From: Phyllobacterium sophorae
Lineage (GTDB): Bacteria > Pseudomonadota > Alphaproteobacteria > Rhizobiales > Rhizobiaceae
Length of the DNA stretch: 64,000 nucleotides
Reading direction: 5' to 3'
Assembly (NCBI RefSeq): GCF_003010965.1
Contig: NZ_PGGM01000013.1
Span: 124,001 to 188,000, forward strand
The position numbers were made by a program, and so were the translations under genes. The notes under the pieces were generated by a model. That model did no database searches and was not told where the DNA came from. It saw nothing but the letters and a program-made list of their open reading frames with translations. This document shows positions 8,015 to 17,275 of the stretch, piece after piece (positions within the stretch are counted from its first letter, which is position 1; each line of letters opens with the position of its first letter).

Positions 8015-9469
8015 ATGTCACAAACAATACGTTTTTTTCTCAATGGTCAAAAGCAGGAAGCCTCGGTCCGGCCGGATATGACAGTGCTGGACTGGCTGCG
8101 CAGTACGCCGCGTCTGACCGGTACCAAGGAAGGTTGCGCCGAGGGCGATTGCGGGGCTTGCTCGGTGCTGATCGGCGATCCGTGGTTCGCCCCTCGACAA
8201 ACTCAGGGTGAGGAAACGCACCATGAGGGCGAGGTTCATTACCACGCCGCCAATAGCTGCATTCTCGCCATGGGCCAGATCGACGGCCGTGCGCTGGTGA
8301 CTGTCGAGGGTCTGAAGGGCGAGCAACTGCACCCGGTGCAGGAGGCGATGGCGGAAAACGGTTCCTCGCAATGCGGCTTCTGCACGCCGGGTATCGTGAT
8401 TTCGCTGGCTGGTCTTGCGGCGGGCAAAGCCGGGGCCAATGACGACGATATTCACGATGCGCTGGCGGGCAATCTCTGCCGCTGCACCGGCTACCGGCCC
8501 ATCGTCGAAGCCGGACGCAAGGTGATTCGCGCCGGCGGCGCGAAGATCGCCGGGCCGCAGGTGGCCGCCTTCGCAAAGATCGAACCGCACGCAACGATCT
8601 CGGCTTCCGGCGCGACATTCCACCAGCCGGCTTCGCTCAATGTTCTCCTGCAGCTGCGCAAGGAGAGGCCGGAGGCGATCCTGCTCGGCGGCGGCACGGA
8701 TCTCGGCGTTGCGCTGGCGGATTATCATTCCGGCTGGGACGAGGTGGTCTCGCTTGCCCATGTGAGTGAACTGCGTGCGGTCCGCGAAACGGAAAATCAT
8801 CTGAGTTTCGGCGCTGCGGTGACGTGGGAAGAAGTGCTGGAACGGGTCGCGGGCTTCTACCCGTCCTTCGCCACGCTCATCCGCCGCTTCGGCTCGACAC
8901 AGATACGCTCCATGGGAACGATCGGCGGCAATATCGGCACGGCGAGCCCGATTGGCGATGGTCCGCCCGCGCTGATTGCGCTTGGCGCCGAGGTGGAACT
9001 TGCATCGTTGAGCGGCCATCGCTTCCTGCCGCTCGAAGACTTCTTCCTCTACTATCGCAAGACAGAATTGCGCCCCGACGAGGTGATCGCATCGGTGTCG
9101 ATCCCCAAGCCAGGCGAGGGACAGGAGTTCCGCGTCTACAAGATCTCCAAGCGTTACGATCAGGATATCTCGACAGTCTGCGCGGCATTTTCGATTGTCC
9201 GCGAGGAGGGGCAGGTGCGCAGCGCCCGCATCGCCTATGGCGGCATGGCAGCGACGCCGCAGCGCGCCGGCCAGGCGGAACAGGCACTGGTCGGCAGCAG
9301 CTTTGACCGCAAAGCAATCGACGCCTGCGCTGCTGCGATTACGGCGCAATTCAAGCCGCTCACCGACTGGCGCGGCAGCGCCGATTACCGGCTGAAGGTG
9401 GCGGCAAATCTCGCCGAGCGGTTCTGGCGCGATGTGGCTGGCGAGACCGTGGAGGTGATGGCGCTATGA
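8015..9469 (+). CDS. xdhA: Xanthine dehydrogenase iron-sulfur/FAD subunit XdhA
   Basis: A 484-residue small subunit that passes electrons from the molybdenum site to NAD+ through two [2Fe-2S] clusters and FAD. Residues C41, C46, C49 and C82 fit the plant-ferredoxin-type cluster. C120, C123, C155 and C157 (QCGFC and CRC) fit the second. The FAD domain starts near residue 205, with LLGGGTDLGV, and MGTIGGNIGTASPIGD follows. The ATG at 8015 is chosen over an upstream in-frame site at 7979 that overlaps allA. Between C49 and C82 there are about 13 residues more than I expect for homologues; this stretch coincides with a repeat insertion (see separate entry). The last codons overlap xdhB as ATGA. 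Confidence 0.93.
   Translation: MSQTIRFFLNGQKQEASVRPDMTVLDWLRSTPRLTGTKEGCAEGDCGACSVLIGDPWFAPRQTQGEETHHEGEVHYHAANSCILAMGQIDGRALVTVEGLKGEQLHPVQEAMAENGSSQCGFCTPGIVISLAGLAAGKAGANDDDIHDALAGNLCRCTGYRPIVEAGRKVIRAGGAKIAGPQVAAFAKIEPHATISASGATFHQPASLNVLLQLRKERPEAILLGGGTDLGVALADYHSGWDEVVSLAHVSELRAVRETENHLSFGAAVTWEEVLERVAGFYPSFATLIRRFGSTQIRSMGTIGGNIGTASPIGDGPPALIALGAEVELASLSGHRFLPLEDFFLYYRKTELRPDEVIASVSIPKPGEGQEFRVYKISKRYDQDISTVCAAFSIVREEGQVRSARIAYGGMAATPQRAGQAEQALVGSSFDRKAIDACAAAITAQFKPLTDWRGSADYRLKVAANLAERFWRDVAGETVEVMAL
8189..8227 (+). repeat. REP-like repeat inserted in frame within xdhA
   Basis: The segment CCCCTCGACAAACTCAGGGT and the following GAGG match a palindrome-like intergenic repeat widespread in alphaproteobacteria (its reverse reads CCTCACCCTGAGTTTGTCGA). 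It lies inside xdhA and encodes about 13 extra residues, APRQTQGEETHHE, without breaking the frame. Boundaries are approximate. Confidence 0.6.
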
Positions 9470-11775
9470 ATATCGACGCCAAGGTCGTCCACCGCAGTAT
9501 CGTCGGCAAAGGCATTGCCCATGACAGCGCCGCGCGCCATGTCTCGGGTGAGGCGAATTACATCGACGACATGCCGGAACTGCCGGGCACACTGCATGCG
9601 GCCTTTGTATTGTCGCCGGTCGCCCATGGCACGCTGAAGGGCTTTGACGCATCCGCAGCGCTGGCAGTGCAAGGCGTTGCAGGCGTCTGGTCGGCGAAAG
9701 ACGTGCCCGGACACAATGAAGTCGGGCCGATTCTTCATGGCGAGACACTCTTCGCCGAAGACATCGTCGATCATGAGGGCCGGGTGATCGCTGTCGTCGC
9801 GGCACACGATTTCGAGACGGCCTATCGCGCCGCAAAGCTGGTCAAACTGGATATCGAACCCCTGGAGCCGGTGCTCGATGTGGAAGAAGCGCATCGGCGC
9901 AGGAGCTATGTCCTGCCGCCGCAGGAGGTTATCGACGGTGACGTCGATACCGCCCTGGCCAGGGCGCCGCACGTGTTTTCCGGCAAGCTGCGCATGGGCG
10001 GGCAGGATCATTTCTACCTGGAAACCCACATCGCCTATGCCATTCCCGGCGAGAACGGCGAAATGCTCGTGCATTCCTCGACGCAGCACCCAACCGAGGT
10101 GCAGCACCACGTAGCGGGTATTCTTGGCATCCACGCCAATGCAGTGGAATGCCAGGTGCGCCGCATGGGCGGGGGGTTCGGCGGCAAGGAAAGCCAGCCG
10201 ACGATCATCGCCGGTGCCGCGGCGCTGATCGCGGCCAAGACCGGCAAGCCTTGCAAGATGAGGCTGAAGCGCCGCGATGATATGGCGGGGACGGGCAAGC
10301 GCCACGACTACGTCGCCAATTGGAAGGTCGGGGTGGACAACCGGGGCCGCATTCTCGGCCTCGATGTTGAGTATCTGGCGCGGGCCGGCAATCTGCCGGA
10401 TCTGACCGGGCCCGTTATCACCCGTACACTCACCCATACCGATAATTCTTACCACATTCCCCATGCGCGCTTCATCGGCCATGCCTGCAAGACCAACACT
10501 GTCTCCAACACGGCGTTTCGCGGCTTTGGCGGGCCGCAGGGCATTATCACCATCGAATGCGTTATCGATACGATCGCCCGTGAGTTGAAGCTCGACCCCA
10601 ACAATGTCCGCGCCATCAACTACTATGGCGAAGATACGGGGGACATGACCCCCTACGGCCAGAAGGTCGAGGACAATCGTCTTGTCGAGGTGACGCAGGC
10701 GGTTATGGCTTCGGCTGACTGGCAGCGCCGCCGCGCGACAATCGATGCGCACAATTCAGAAAATCCGGTGATCCGGCGCGGACTGGCGATGATGCCGGTC
10801 AAGTTCGGTATCTCGTTCAATCTGACATCGCTCAATCAGGCCGGTGCGCTGGTGCACGTCTATCTGGACGGGTCGATCTTCCTCAATCATGGCGGCACGG
10901 AAATGGGGCAGGGCCTTTTCGTCAAGGTTGCGCAGGTCGTTGCCGAGGTGTTTCAGGTAGACCTCGATATGGTGCGTATCTCTTCGACCGCTACCGGCAA
11001 GGTACCGAACACCAGTGCGACGGCTGCCTCTACCGGCTCGGACCTGAATGGCATGGCCGCCTTCAAGGCGGCGACGGCCATCAAGGCGCGCATGACGAGG
11101 GTAGCGGCCGAGCATTTCGATGTGGAAGAGGACGTGATCGTTTATCGCGAAAGCCGGGTCCACGCCGGTAACGAATCGATTTCGTTCGGTGAACTGGCGA
11201 AAATGGCCTGGGCCAAGAGGGTTCAGCTTTCAGAAGCCGGACACTATGCGACGCCGAAAATACACTGGGATGGCAAGACGATGAAGGGCCGGCCCTTCTT
11301 CTATTTCAGTTACGGCGCGGCGGTGGCGGAAGTCGCGATCGATACGCTGACCGGCGAAACGCGCTGCCTGCGCGCCGACATTCTGCAGGATGTCGGCTCG
11401 CCGCTGAACCCAGCCATCGATCTTGGCCAGATCGAAGGTGCTTTCGTGCAAGGCATGGGGTGGGTGACGTGCGAGGAACTGTGGTGGGACAAGTCCGGGC
11501 GCCTGCGGACCGTCGGGCCATCGACTTACAAGATACCGGGATCGCGCGACGTGCCGCCGGAATTCAATGTCCGTATTCTCGACAATATGCCGAACCGGGA
11601 GGAGACTGTGTTCCGTTCCAAGGCGATCGGCGAGCCGCCGCTGATGCTGGGCATTTCGGTCTGGCTCGCCATTCGTGACGCCATCGCTTCGATGAGAGGC
11701 GGGGTGCCGCAGCTGGACTCCCCGGCAACGCCGGAAAATGTCCTGCGTTCAATAAGGGCAAGCATGAAGAGTTGA
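9466..11775 (+). CDS. xdhB: Xanthine dehydrogenase molybdopterin subunit XdhB
   Basis: A 769-residue catalytic subunit that hydroxylates hypoxanthine and xanthine to urate at a molybdenum centre. Visible signatures are RRMGGGFGGKE for cofactor binding, TAFRGFGGPQG, HGGTEMGQG, and KAIGEPPLMLG near the C-terminus, which contains the catalytic Glu. The length is normal for bacterial XdhB. It overlaps xdhA by four bases and is followed 12 bases later by uraD. The XdhC insertion chaperone is not encoded next to it, so it must lie elsewhere. Confidence 0.95.
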   Translation: MNIDAKVVHRSIVGKGIAHDSAARHVSGEANYIDDMPELPGTLHAAFVLSPVAHGTLKGFDASAALAVQGVAGVWSAKDVPGHNEVGPILHGETLFAEDIVDHEGRVIAVVAAHDFETAYRAAKLVKLDIEPLEPVLDVEEAHRRRSYVLPPQEVIDGDVDTALARAPHVFSGKLRMGGQDHFYLETHIAYAIPGENGEMLVHSSTQHPTEVQHHVAGILGIHANAVECQVRRMGGGFGGKESQPTIIAGAAALIAAKTGKPCKMRLKRRDDMAGTGKRHDYVANWKVGVDNRGRILGLDVEYLARAGNLPDLTGPVITRTLTHTDNSYHIPHARFIGHACKTNTVSNTAFRGFGGPQGIITIECVIDTIARELKLDPNNVRAINYYGEDTGDMTPYGQKVEDNRLVEVTQAVMASADWQRRRATIDAHNSENPVIRRGLAMMPVKFGISFNLTSLNQAGALVHVYLDGSIFLNHGGTEMGQGLFVKVAQVVAEVFQVDLDMVRISSTATGKVPNTSATAASTGSDLNGMAAFKAATAIKARMTRVAAEHFDVEEDVIVYRESRVHAGNESISFGELAKMAWAKRVQLSEAGHYATPKIHWDGKTMKGRPFFYFSYGAAVAEVAIDTLTGETRCLRADILQDVGSPLNPAIDLGQIEGAFVQGMGWVTCEELWWDKSGRLRTVGPSTYKIPGSRDVPPEFNVRILDNMPNREETVFRSKAIGEPPLMLGISVWLAIRDAIASMRGGVPQLDSPATPENVLRSIRASMKS

Positions 11776-11787
11776 GAGGGAGGGACT

Positions 11788-12291
11788 ATGACGCTTGAAA
11801 AATTGAACAATTCAAGCACAGAGGAATTTATCGCGGCGCTCGGCAGGATATTCGAACATTCGCCATGGGTGCCAGAAGCAGTGGTGCAGATGCGCCCGTT
11901 TTCCAGTGTTGATCGCCTGCATGGAGCAATGGTGGCCGCCGTTGAGAAAGCGGGTCAGGTCGCCCAGCTCCAGCTCATTCGCGCGCATCCGGATCTGGCC
12001 GGCAAGGCCGCGCGGCAGGGCAGCCTGACGGCAGAATCCACCAGCGAGCAAAAGGGAGCCGGCCTTGACCGCCTGACGGACAATGAATTCGAGGAATTCC
12101 ATCGGCTCAACAATGCCTATCAGAGTCGTTTTGGGTTCCCGTTCATTCTGAGCGTGCGCGGCCATGACAAACACTCGATCATGGCAGCATTCCGCCAGCG
12201 CCTGAGCCACAATGCCGGGGAAGAGGTGGCAGAGGCACTACGGCAGATTGCTTTGATCGCGCGTTTTCGCCTTCACGATTTAATTGCCTAA
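11788..12291 (+). CDS. uraD: OHCU decarboxylase UraD
   Basis: A 167-residue 2-oxo-4-hydroxy-4-carboxy-5-ureidoimidazoline decarboxylase, which makes S-allantoin from the product of UraH. Family motifs are [21 protein letters not shown] with the catalytic His, [11 protein letters not shown], and [15 protein letters not shown]. The start follows GGGAGGGACT, a good ribosome-binding site. It is in one operon with xdhB and uraH. Confidence 0.93.
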   Translation: MTLEKLNNSSTEEFIAALGRIFEHSPWVPEAVVQMRPFSSVDRLHGAMVAAVEKAGQVAQLQLIRAHPDLAGKAARQGSLTAESTSEQKGAGLDRLTDNEFEEFHRLNNAYQSRFGFPFILSVRGHDKHSIMAAFRQRLSHNAGEEVAEALRQIALIARFRLHDLIA

Positions 12292-12301
12292 GGGGGCTCT
12301 T

Positions 12302-12655
12302 ATGGGAAAGTTATCCACGCACGTGCTCGATACCGCGGCGGGCTGCCCCGCTGAGGGCATTGCAATCACCTTGCACCGCATCGAAGAAGGTGGCCGGGTG
12401 CTGCTCAAGACACTCGCAACCAATGCGGACGGGCGAACGGACGAGCCTTTGCTTTCGGCCGACGAAATGAAGGTTGGCCGTTATGAACTGATTTTCTTCG
12501 TCGAGGATTATTTCAAGCACAGGATGGTTGCTCTTGATACGCCAGCCTTTCTCGACGAGGTTCCCGTCCGCTTTGCCATTTCCGATGTCGAGGCGAACTA
12601 CCATGTGCCCTTGCTGGTGACGCCGTGGTCTTATTCGACTTACAGGGGGAGTTAG
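12302..12655 (+). CDS. uraH: 5-Hydroxyisourate hydrolase UraH
   Basis: A 117-residue transthyretin-like protein that hydrolyses 5-hydroxyisourate to OHCU. The family marks are the N-terminal [16 protein letters not shown] with a catalytic His, the Arg-containing [12 protein letters not shown], and the C-terminal tetrapeptide YRGS. The ATG at 12302 is used because [10 protein letters not shown] matches the usual beginning; it follows AAGGGGGCT. It is the last gene of the purine/ureide operon, and a palindromic repeat follows 30 bases later. Its partner enzyme, a urate oxidase or hydroxylase, is not in the window. Confidence 0.93.
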   Translation: MGKLSTHVLDTAAGCPAEGIAITLHRIEEGGRVLLKTLATNADGRTDEPLLSADEMKVGRYELIFFVEDYFKHRMVALDTPAFLDEVPVRFAISDVEANYHVPLLVTPWSYSTYRGS

Positions 12656-12684
12656 CTTTGAAGGATGCAGAATTGAGCACCGAT

Positions 12685-12811
12685 TATCTCCCCCCTTGCG
12701 GGGAGAGAGGGGGAAACGCACCATCAAAATCCCTTCTCTTGGATTTTCTAAGGATTTAGCAAAGCGGCTAAATCCAAGAAAATCCTTTCTCTCCCACAAG
12801 GGGGAGAGATA
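12685..12811. repeat. Paired-arm palindromic repeat, copy 1
   Basis: The element begins TATCTCCCCCCTTGCGGGGA and ends with a CCCACAAGGGGGAGAGATA hairpin. The right arm carries the A-type inner hairpin (GGATTTTCTAAGGATTTAGC paired with GCTAAATCCAAGAAAATCC). The left arm is truncated to its outer hairpin. It sits between the convergent uraH and DUF2793 genes, where it could also act as a transcription barrier. Confidence 0.85.
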
Positions 12812-12830
12812 ATCGGCACCGTCTATTTCT

Positions 12831-14021
12831 TTATCCATACACCCCGATCACGCTGAAGCTGCGTTGTTCATCCCCTCTGAAATAGGCGAGGTTGGACGAT
12901 GATACTGGCGAAGCGTCCTTGCATGCGATGGTCATGTTTGTTGCGTCCTTGGTGCCAAGCAGGAGGCCGTCCTGCATAAAGACGCCGCCCAGAAGTTTCT
13001 GCATCATCGGAGAAATATCGACGGCGATATTCTTTTTGACTGGATCGACGATCTGGATCGTATCGCCGGCCGACCACTGCCTGACGTGATCGGCGCTACT
13101 GACCTGCAATCCATTCAACGTTGTATCCCATTCGGCCCAGGCCGATTGTGCGGGCGATCTGGTTACATTCCATATCCGGATCATCGCCATGCCCCGCATG
13201 GGCGAACCGAAGAACGCCGATACGGCGTCAGTCGTAAAGGTCAGGATATCCGAGGCAACCGATGCGAGCTTGGCGGTTGTGGGATTCTGGCTGCCCGCCG
13301 TTTGATAAATGGTGGCTTCCATCTCTGTGGCGGGCACGAAAATCAGGCCGGATTGCTTCTTGCCGGTGGCGGCGTTGGCAATGCCGCCGGGAAACCGCAC
13401 CGACCCGCTGGCGTTGTCGGCGACCAAGGCATCGTGCCATTGGTCGCCGTCGGCGCTGGTCTTGATTCGAAAGTCGCGGCCCCACATCGTGCCCATTTCC
13501 GCGCAACCCTGATAGTTGGACTGAAACAATAGCGATGCGGCCTGATTGTCATCCGCCTTGTTTATCTTCAGCTGATGACTTTGGCCGGCATGATCGAACA
13601 GTGAGGCAGGGCTTTTCAGCGCTAGCCGGTTGGTTTCATCGGCTATCGTGTTGATGCCAACGGCTGGAACAGGATTGGTACCCGCCTTTGCTCCACTCCA
13701 TGCCGCCTGACTGAAGACCGCGAAAGTCCGCTCCTCCATCACCCAGGCATACCAGCCCTCCTGCGGCTCGAAGAACGCCCAGGCTCCATCCTGCCAGGCG
13801 GCAACCTGGTTGTCCTTGCCGGACCATTGGCCTGACGCGGCGGATGCAACGATGTAGCGGGCGCCTTCCTGAGGCTCCGCTGGCGGTTCGGCAGCGTTAC
13901 GGCCGGCCACCGACAGCTGAACCAGAGCATCGAGCGCACGAATGGCTTCGTTATGGGTGACGTGTTTCTGCGCCTGGGACGGCGCTATATAGGGCAGTTT
14001 GAGATTTGATGTCTGTTCCAT
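12831..14021 (-). CDS. DUF2793 phage-type protein
   Basis: A 396-residue protein with the DUF2793 signature at its N-terminus (NLKLPYIAPSQAQKHVTHNEAIRALDALVQLSV), followed by a chitin-binding-like segment (GARYIVASAASGQWSGK, WAFFEPQEGWYAWV). DUF2793 proteins are usually encoded among tail or gene-transfer-agent genes, but no other phage-like gene is nearby. The C-terminal 200 residues are beta-rich and unrecognised. There is no signal peptide. It could be a relic or a domesticated tail-fibre-like protein. Confidence 0.75.
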   Translation of the reverse strand: MEQTSNLKLPYIAPSQAQKHVTHNEAIRALDALVQLSVAGRNAAEPPAEPQEGARYIVASAASGQWSGKDNQVAAWQDGAWAFFEPQEGWYAWVMEERTFAVFSQAAWSGAKAGTNPVPAVGINTIADETNRLALKSPASLFDHAGQSHQLKINKADDNQAASLLFQSNYQGCAEMGTMWGRDFRIKTSADGDQWHDALVADNASGSVRFPGGIANAATGKKQSGLIFVPATEMEATIYQTAGSQNPTTAKLASVASDILTFTTDAVSAFFGSPMRGMAMIRIWNVTRSPAQSAWAEWDTTLNGLQVSSADHVRQWSAGDTIQIVDPVKKNIAVDISPMMQKLLGGVFMQDGLLLGTKDATNMTIACKDASPVSSSNLAYFRGDEQRSFSVIGVYG

Positions 14022-14442
14022 GTGGCTGTCCTTTCAGCTTTGCGCCAAGACAACCAAGATTAATGCCTTTCCATATGTGTTGGATAAACCGCCTGCCGCG
14101 GAACCGTCAGGACAACAACCTTGCAAGGCATTTCAGCCAGCTTGATGCAACCCAGCATTCGCTGCCCTGGCAGAAATCAAACCATGACTGGCAGGTATAC
14201 AGGATCGGCCGCTCCGGCTGAGGCGAGGGCTCGCCCGTAAGCTCGGAGGTGAGGGCCGTGTTCCGGGTCCAATTCACACGTTAAGGAAAGGAGGGCGGGC
14301 GTGATCTCGTCCTCTCTCCAATCCGTAACACAACGAGTTTCCTGTTGATTTCCAAGCACGTGGGGGTTGATCACCAGACGAGCATTGCATTTTGATTACC
14401 CTATGCTACTGGTCTGGCGTTTGTTTCAAGCACCGAGGATCA
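14022..14442. other. Intergenic region with no convincing gene
   Basis: The 421 bases separate two divergent genes and should contain both promoters. A small GC-rich hairpin, GGCGAGGGCTCGCC, lies near 14224-14237. A possible 71-residue frame here has no recognisable features and is not called. Confidence 0.5.
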
Positions 14443-16311
14443 ATGAAATTGGAAAATTTTCGGCAAAGCATCTCGATGATGCCGCGTCGTTACAAGCAAC
14501 TGATCCTTGTCGCTTTCGACGTGGTCACGCTGACATTCGCCGTTTGGCTCAGCTATCTGTTGAGATTCAGTGCGTTTTTCATACCGAACAGCGAGCAGGC
14601 CCTGTTGATGGTTGCTGCGCCGATGATCGGCCTGCCGGTATTCGTCCGTTTCGGCCTCTATCGTTCGGTAATCCGCTATCTGCCTGACAAGGCAATCTGG
14701 ACGATGATCCAGGCGGTAACAATATCCGTGATTCTGTGGGTCTGCCTCGCGTTCCTGACGCTGATGACCGGCGCCGAAGGTGTGCCCCGTGCGATTCCAT
14801 TCCTCTATTGGGTCTTGAGCATCGGCCTTATCTGCGGCAGCAGGTTCGCTGCCAAATGGATATTGTGGAGCTCGCTTCGCCAGCAGCTCATGGAGAGACA
14901 ATGTCTCATTTTCGGGGCGGGTGATGCGGGCCGCCAATTGGCCAATGCGCTCAGGAGCCAGAACGAGGTTTTTGTGGCCGGCTTTGTCGATGATGACAAA
15001 AGCCTTCACGGCATGGATATCCTCGGTATCCGCGTCTACCCGACGTCGCAGCTCGAGACGCTGATCGATAATTTCGGCATAAACGAGATGATCGTGACCA
15101 CATCTGCCTTAAGCGGCATTCAGCGCCGCAGATTGATTGGCAAGCTGAAGGCTCTCGACGTCAAGGTGCGGATCTTGCCGGCGATTTCCGACCTGACGGC
15201 CGGTAAATATCTTGTCAGCCATCTGCGCGATATCGATATTGACGATCTGCTTGGCCGTTCGCCGGTGCCCGCAGACCCAAGCCTGCTCGACAAGACCGTG
15301 GAGGACCGGGTCATCCTCGTCACCGGCGCCGGCGGATCGATCGGTTCGGAGCTTTGCCGCACCATCGTCAAGCTTGCTCCGGCCAAGCTGGTGATTTTCG
15401 ACGTCAACGAGCACGGTATTTACCAGCTTCAACGGGAACTGACGGCAATCAGTGATTGCGTGATCGTGCCCGTCCTCGGTTCGATCAGCGACGCGGCATT
15501 GATCAAGTCCGTCCTTGCCGAGCACAAGGTGGAGAACGTCTATCATTGCGCCGCATACAAGCACGTTCCCCTGGTCGAAGAGAATGTTGTTGAGGGCGCT
15601 CGCAACAATGTGCTCGGCACGGATGTATTGGCCGGTATGTCCCGCGAAGCTGGCGTTCGCAATTTTGTTCTCATCTCGTCCGACAAGGCAGTCCGGCCGT
15701 CGAATGTCATGGGGGCGACGAAGCGGTGGGCTGAGCTGATCGTGCGCTATCATGGCAATATAGCGAGCGAACAAGGCACCGGGCAGATCTTTGCTTCGGT
15801 CCGTTTCGGCAATGTGATCGGGTCGAGCGGTTCAGTCGTGCCGTTGTTTCGCGAACAGATCGCGCATGGGGGTCCGTTGACCGTAACGCATGACGACATG
15901 ACGCGGTATTTCATGTCCGTGCGCGAAGCCGCAGAACTGATCATCCAGGCCGGGGCGCTTTCCGAGGGCGGCGATATTCTGCTGCTTGAGATGGGCGAGG
16001 CGGTTCGCATACGCGACCTGGCCGAAAACATGATCCTGTTGGCCGGGCTATCGGTCAAGGATGCCGCACACCCAGAAGGCGACATCGAAATCGTTACCGT
16101 GGGAATACGTGATGGCGAAAAGCTGCACGAGGAGCTGTTCTACGATCCCGTTGGCGTTGCACCGACGATCCATTCGAAAATTCTCCGTGCCAGGCGCAGT
16201 GTCAATTCCGTCGGTCACTTGCCCGAAGCGGTCGCTGAATTGCGCCGGCTGATCGATGAGCGGGACACGGAAGCGGTTCGCAAGCTGCTGTTCGAGGGCG
16301 CGAGCGCTTAG
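14443..16311 (+). CDS. NDP-sugar 4,6-dehydratase/epimerase, membrane-bound (WbpM/CapD type)
   Basis: A 622-residue polysaccharide biosynthesis protein, probably a UDP-N-acetylhexosamine 4,6-dehydratase acting at the inner membrane. Four or five membrane helices occupy about residues 20-150. A CoA-binding-like nucleotide domain follows (LIFGAGDAGRQLANAL), then a short-chain dehydrogenase domain with VTGAGGSIGSELCR, and SSDKAVRPSNVMGATKR. There the usual Tyr of the YxxxK site is replaced by Met, as in the WbpM/FlaA1 family. The ATG at 14443 follows a GAGGAT ribosome-binding site. It forms a surface-glycan group with the two genes downstream. Confidence 0.88.
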   Translation: MKLENFRQSISMMPRRYKQLILVAFDVVTLTFAVWLSYLLRFSAFFIPNSEQALLMVAAPMIGLPVFVRFGLYRSVIRYLPDKAIWTMIQAVTISVILWVCLAFLTLMTGAEGVPRAIPFLYWVLSIGLICGSRFAAKWILWSSLRQQLMERQCLIFGAGDAGRQLANALRSQNEVFVAGFVDDDKSLHGMDILGIRVYPTSQLETLIDNFGINEMIVTTSALSGIQRRRLIGKLKALDVKVRILPAISDLTAGKYLVSHLRDIDIDDLLGRSPVPADPSLLDKTVEDRVILVTGAGGSIGSELCRTIVKLAPAKLVIFDVNEHGIYQLQRELTAISDCVIVPVLGSISDAALIKSVLAEHKVENVYHCAAYKHVPLVEENVVEGARNNVLGTDVLAGMSREAGVRNFVLISSDKAVRPSNVMGATKRWAELIVRYHGNIASEQGTGQIFASVRFGNVIGSSGSVVPLFREQIAHGGPLTVTHDDMTRYFMSVREAAELIIQAGALSEGGDILLLEMGEAVRIRDLAENMILLAGLSVKDAAHPEGDIEIVTVGIRDGEKLHEELFYDPVGVAPTIHSKILRARRSVNSVGHLPEAVAELRRLIDERDTEAVRKLLFEGASA

Positions 16312-16389
16312 GGGTCAGGACCTCATTCTTGGCCATTTTGACTGTCAAACAATGGCGGCGCCGAGTCGAAGACAAACCAGGGTTGAGCA

Positions 16390-17274
16390 TTGTTGAAACG
16401 CACACCATCATCGGGAACGGTTGCCGTCCTCATGGCAACCCGCAATGGCGCGGCGTTTCTGGATGGACAGTTGGCCTCCATTGCAGCCCAGACCTATCCC
16501 GACATTGACCTGTGGGTGTCGGACGACGGGTCGAGCGACGAGACAGTCGCCATCCTGAATGATTGGGCGGGGCGCTGGCCCAAGGGGCGGATGCGTATCG
16601 TTCAGCAACCGGGTGAAGGCCGGGCGGAGAACTTCAGCTCCCTGATCGTCAGCGCCGAAAACCAGGCTGATTATTACGCCTTTGCGGACCAGGACGGCCT
16701 GTGGGAGGCGGAGAAGATCGCCGTTTCCGTTCGCTGGATCGAACAAAACGCTTTTGCCGTGCCTTCGGTGTTCTGCACATCGCCGCAGTGCGGTTGCGAG
16801 CCCGATTTCCGCAATGCACTCGTGCAGAACATCGCGGCCGGAAACACGATGCTTTACAACAGGATGGCGCATGATCTTCTGGCGGAATCCTGCCGGAGGA
16901 CCGGGTTTCATAGCCATGACTGGTGGCTATACCTGATCGTTTCCGGTGCGGGTGGCGTTGTTCATTGCGACCCCCGCCCAATGCAGCGCGAGCGTCAACT
17001 GGAGCCTGAAACGGGTTGGCGCACCTGGATTGCCCGGGCGCTGCGACGTCGAGCCGGCCGCTTTGCCGAACAGGCGGATGTCAACCTCCAGGCGCTGGTC
17101 CGCAATCGTGATCTGTTGAGCGGCGAAGCCAGAGCGATCTGTGACCTCTACTGGAAGGTGCGATCAGATAATTTCATCAAACGGCTTTACTATTTGCGCA
17201 AGTCCGGTGTGTACCGGCAGACGGTGCAGGGCCAAGCAGGGCTTTACCTTGCTGCACTGTTGCGCCGGCTCTGA
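16390..17274 (+). CDS. Family 2 glycosyltransferase, possibly degenerate
   Basis: A 294-residue GT-A glycosyltransferase of the rhamnosyltransferase-like type. The N-terminus has VLMATRNGAAFLDGQLASI and VSDDGSSDET. The metal-binding region reads FADQDGLWEAEKI, where most relatives have DQDDVW, so one acidic residue is lost. The segment after it (SVFCTSPQCGCEPDFRNALVQ) is shorter than I expect, as if a piece had been deleted. HDWWLYLIVSGAGG and a C-terminal helical region remain. The start codon is TTG. Activity is doubtful. Its stop is one base from the stop of the convergent WecA-like gene. Confidence 0.7.
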   Translation: MLKRTPSSGTVAVLMATRNGAAFLDGQLASIAAQTYPDIDLWVSDDGSSDETVAILNDWAGRWPKGRMRIVQQPGEGRAENFSSLIVSAENQADYYAFADQDGLWEAEKIAVSVRWIEQNAFAVPSVFCTSPQCGCEPDFRNALVQNIAAGNTMLYNRMAHDLLAESCRRTGFHSHDWWLYLIVSGAGGVVHCDPRPMQRERQLEPETGWRTWIARALRRRAGRFAEQADVNLQALVRNRDLLSGEARAICDLYWKVRSDNFIKRLYYLRKSGVYRQTVQGQAGLYLAALLRRL

Positions 17275-17275
17275 C

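Noticed and set aside
12831-14021. Prophage or gene-transfer-agent region
   Set aside because: Only a single DUF2793 gene is present; there are no capsid, portal, terminase or tail genes nearby.
14006-14221. A 71-residue plus-strand frame
   Set aside because: It overlaps the start of the DUF2793 gene on the other strand and shows no family features.
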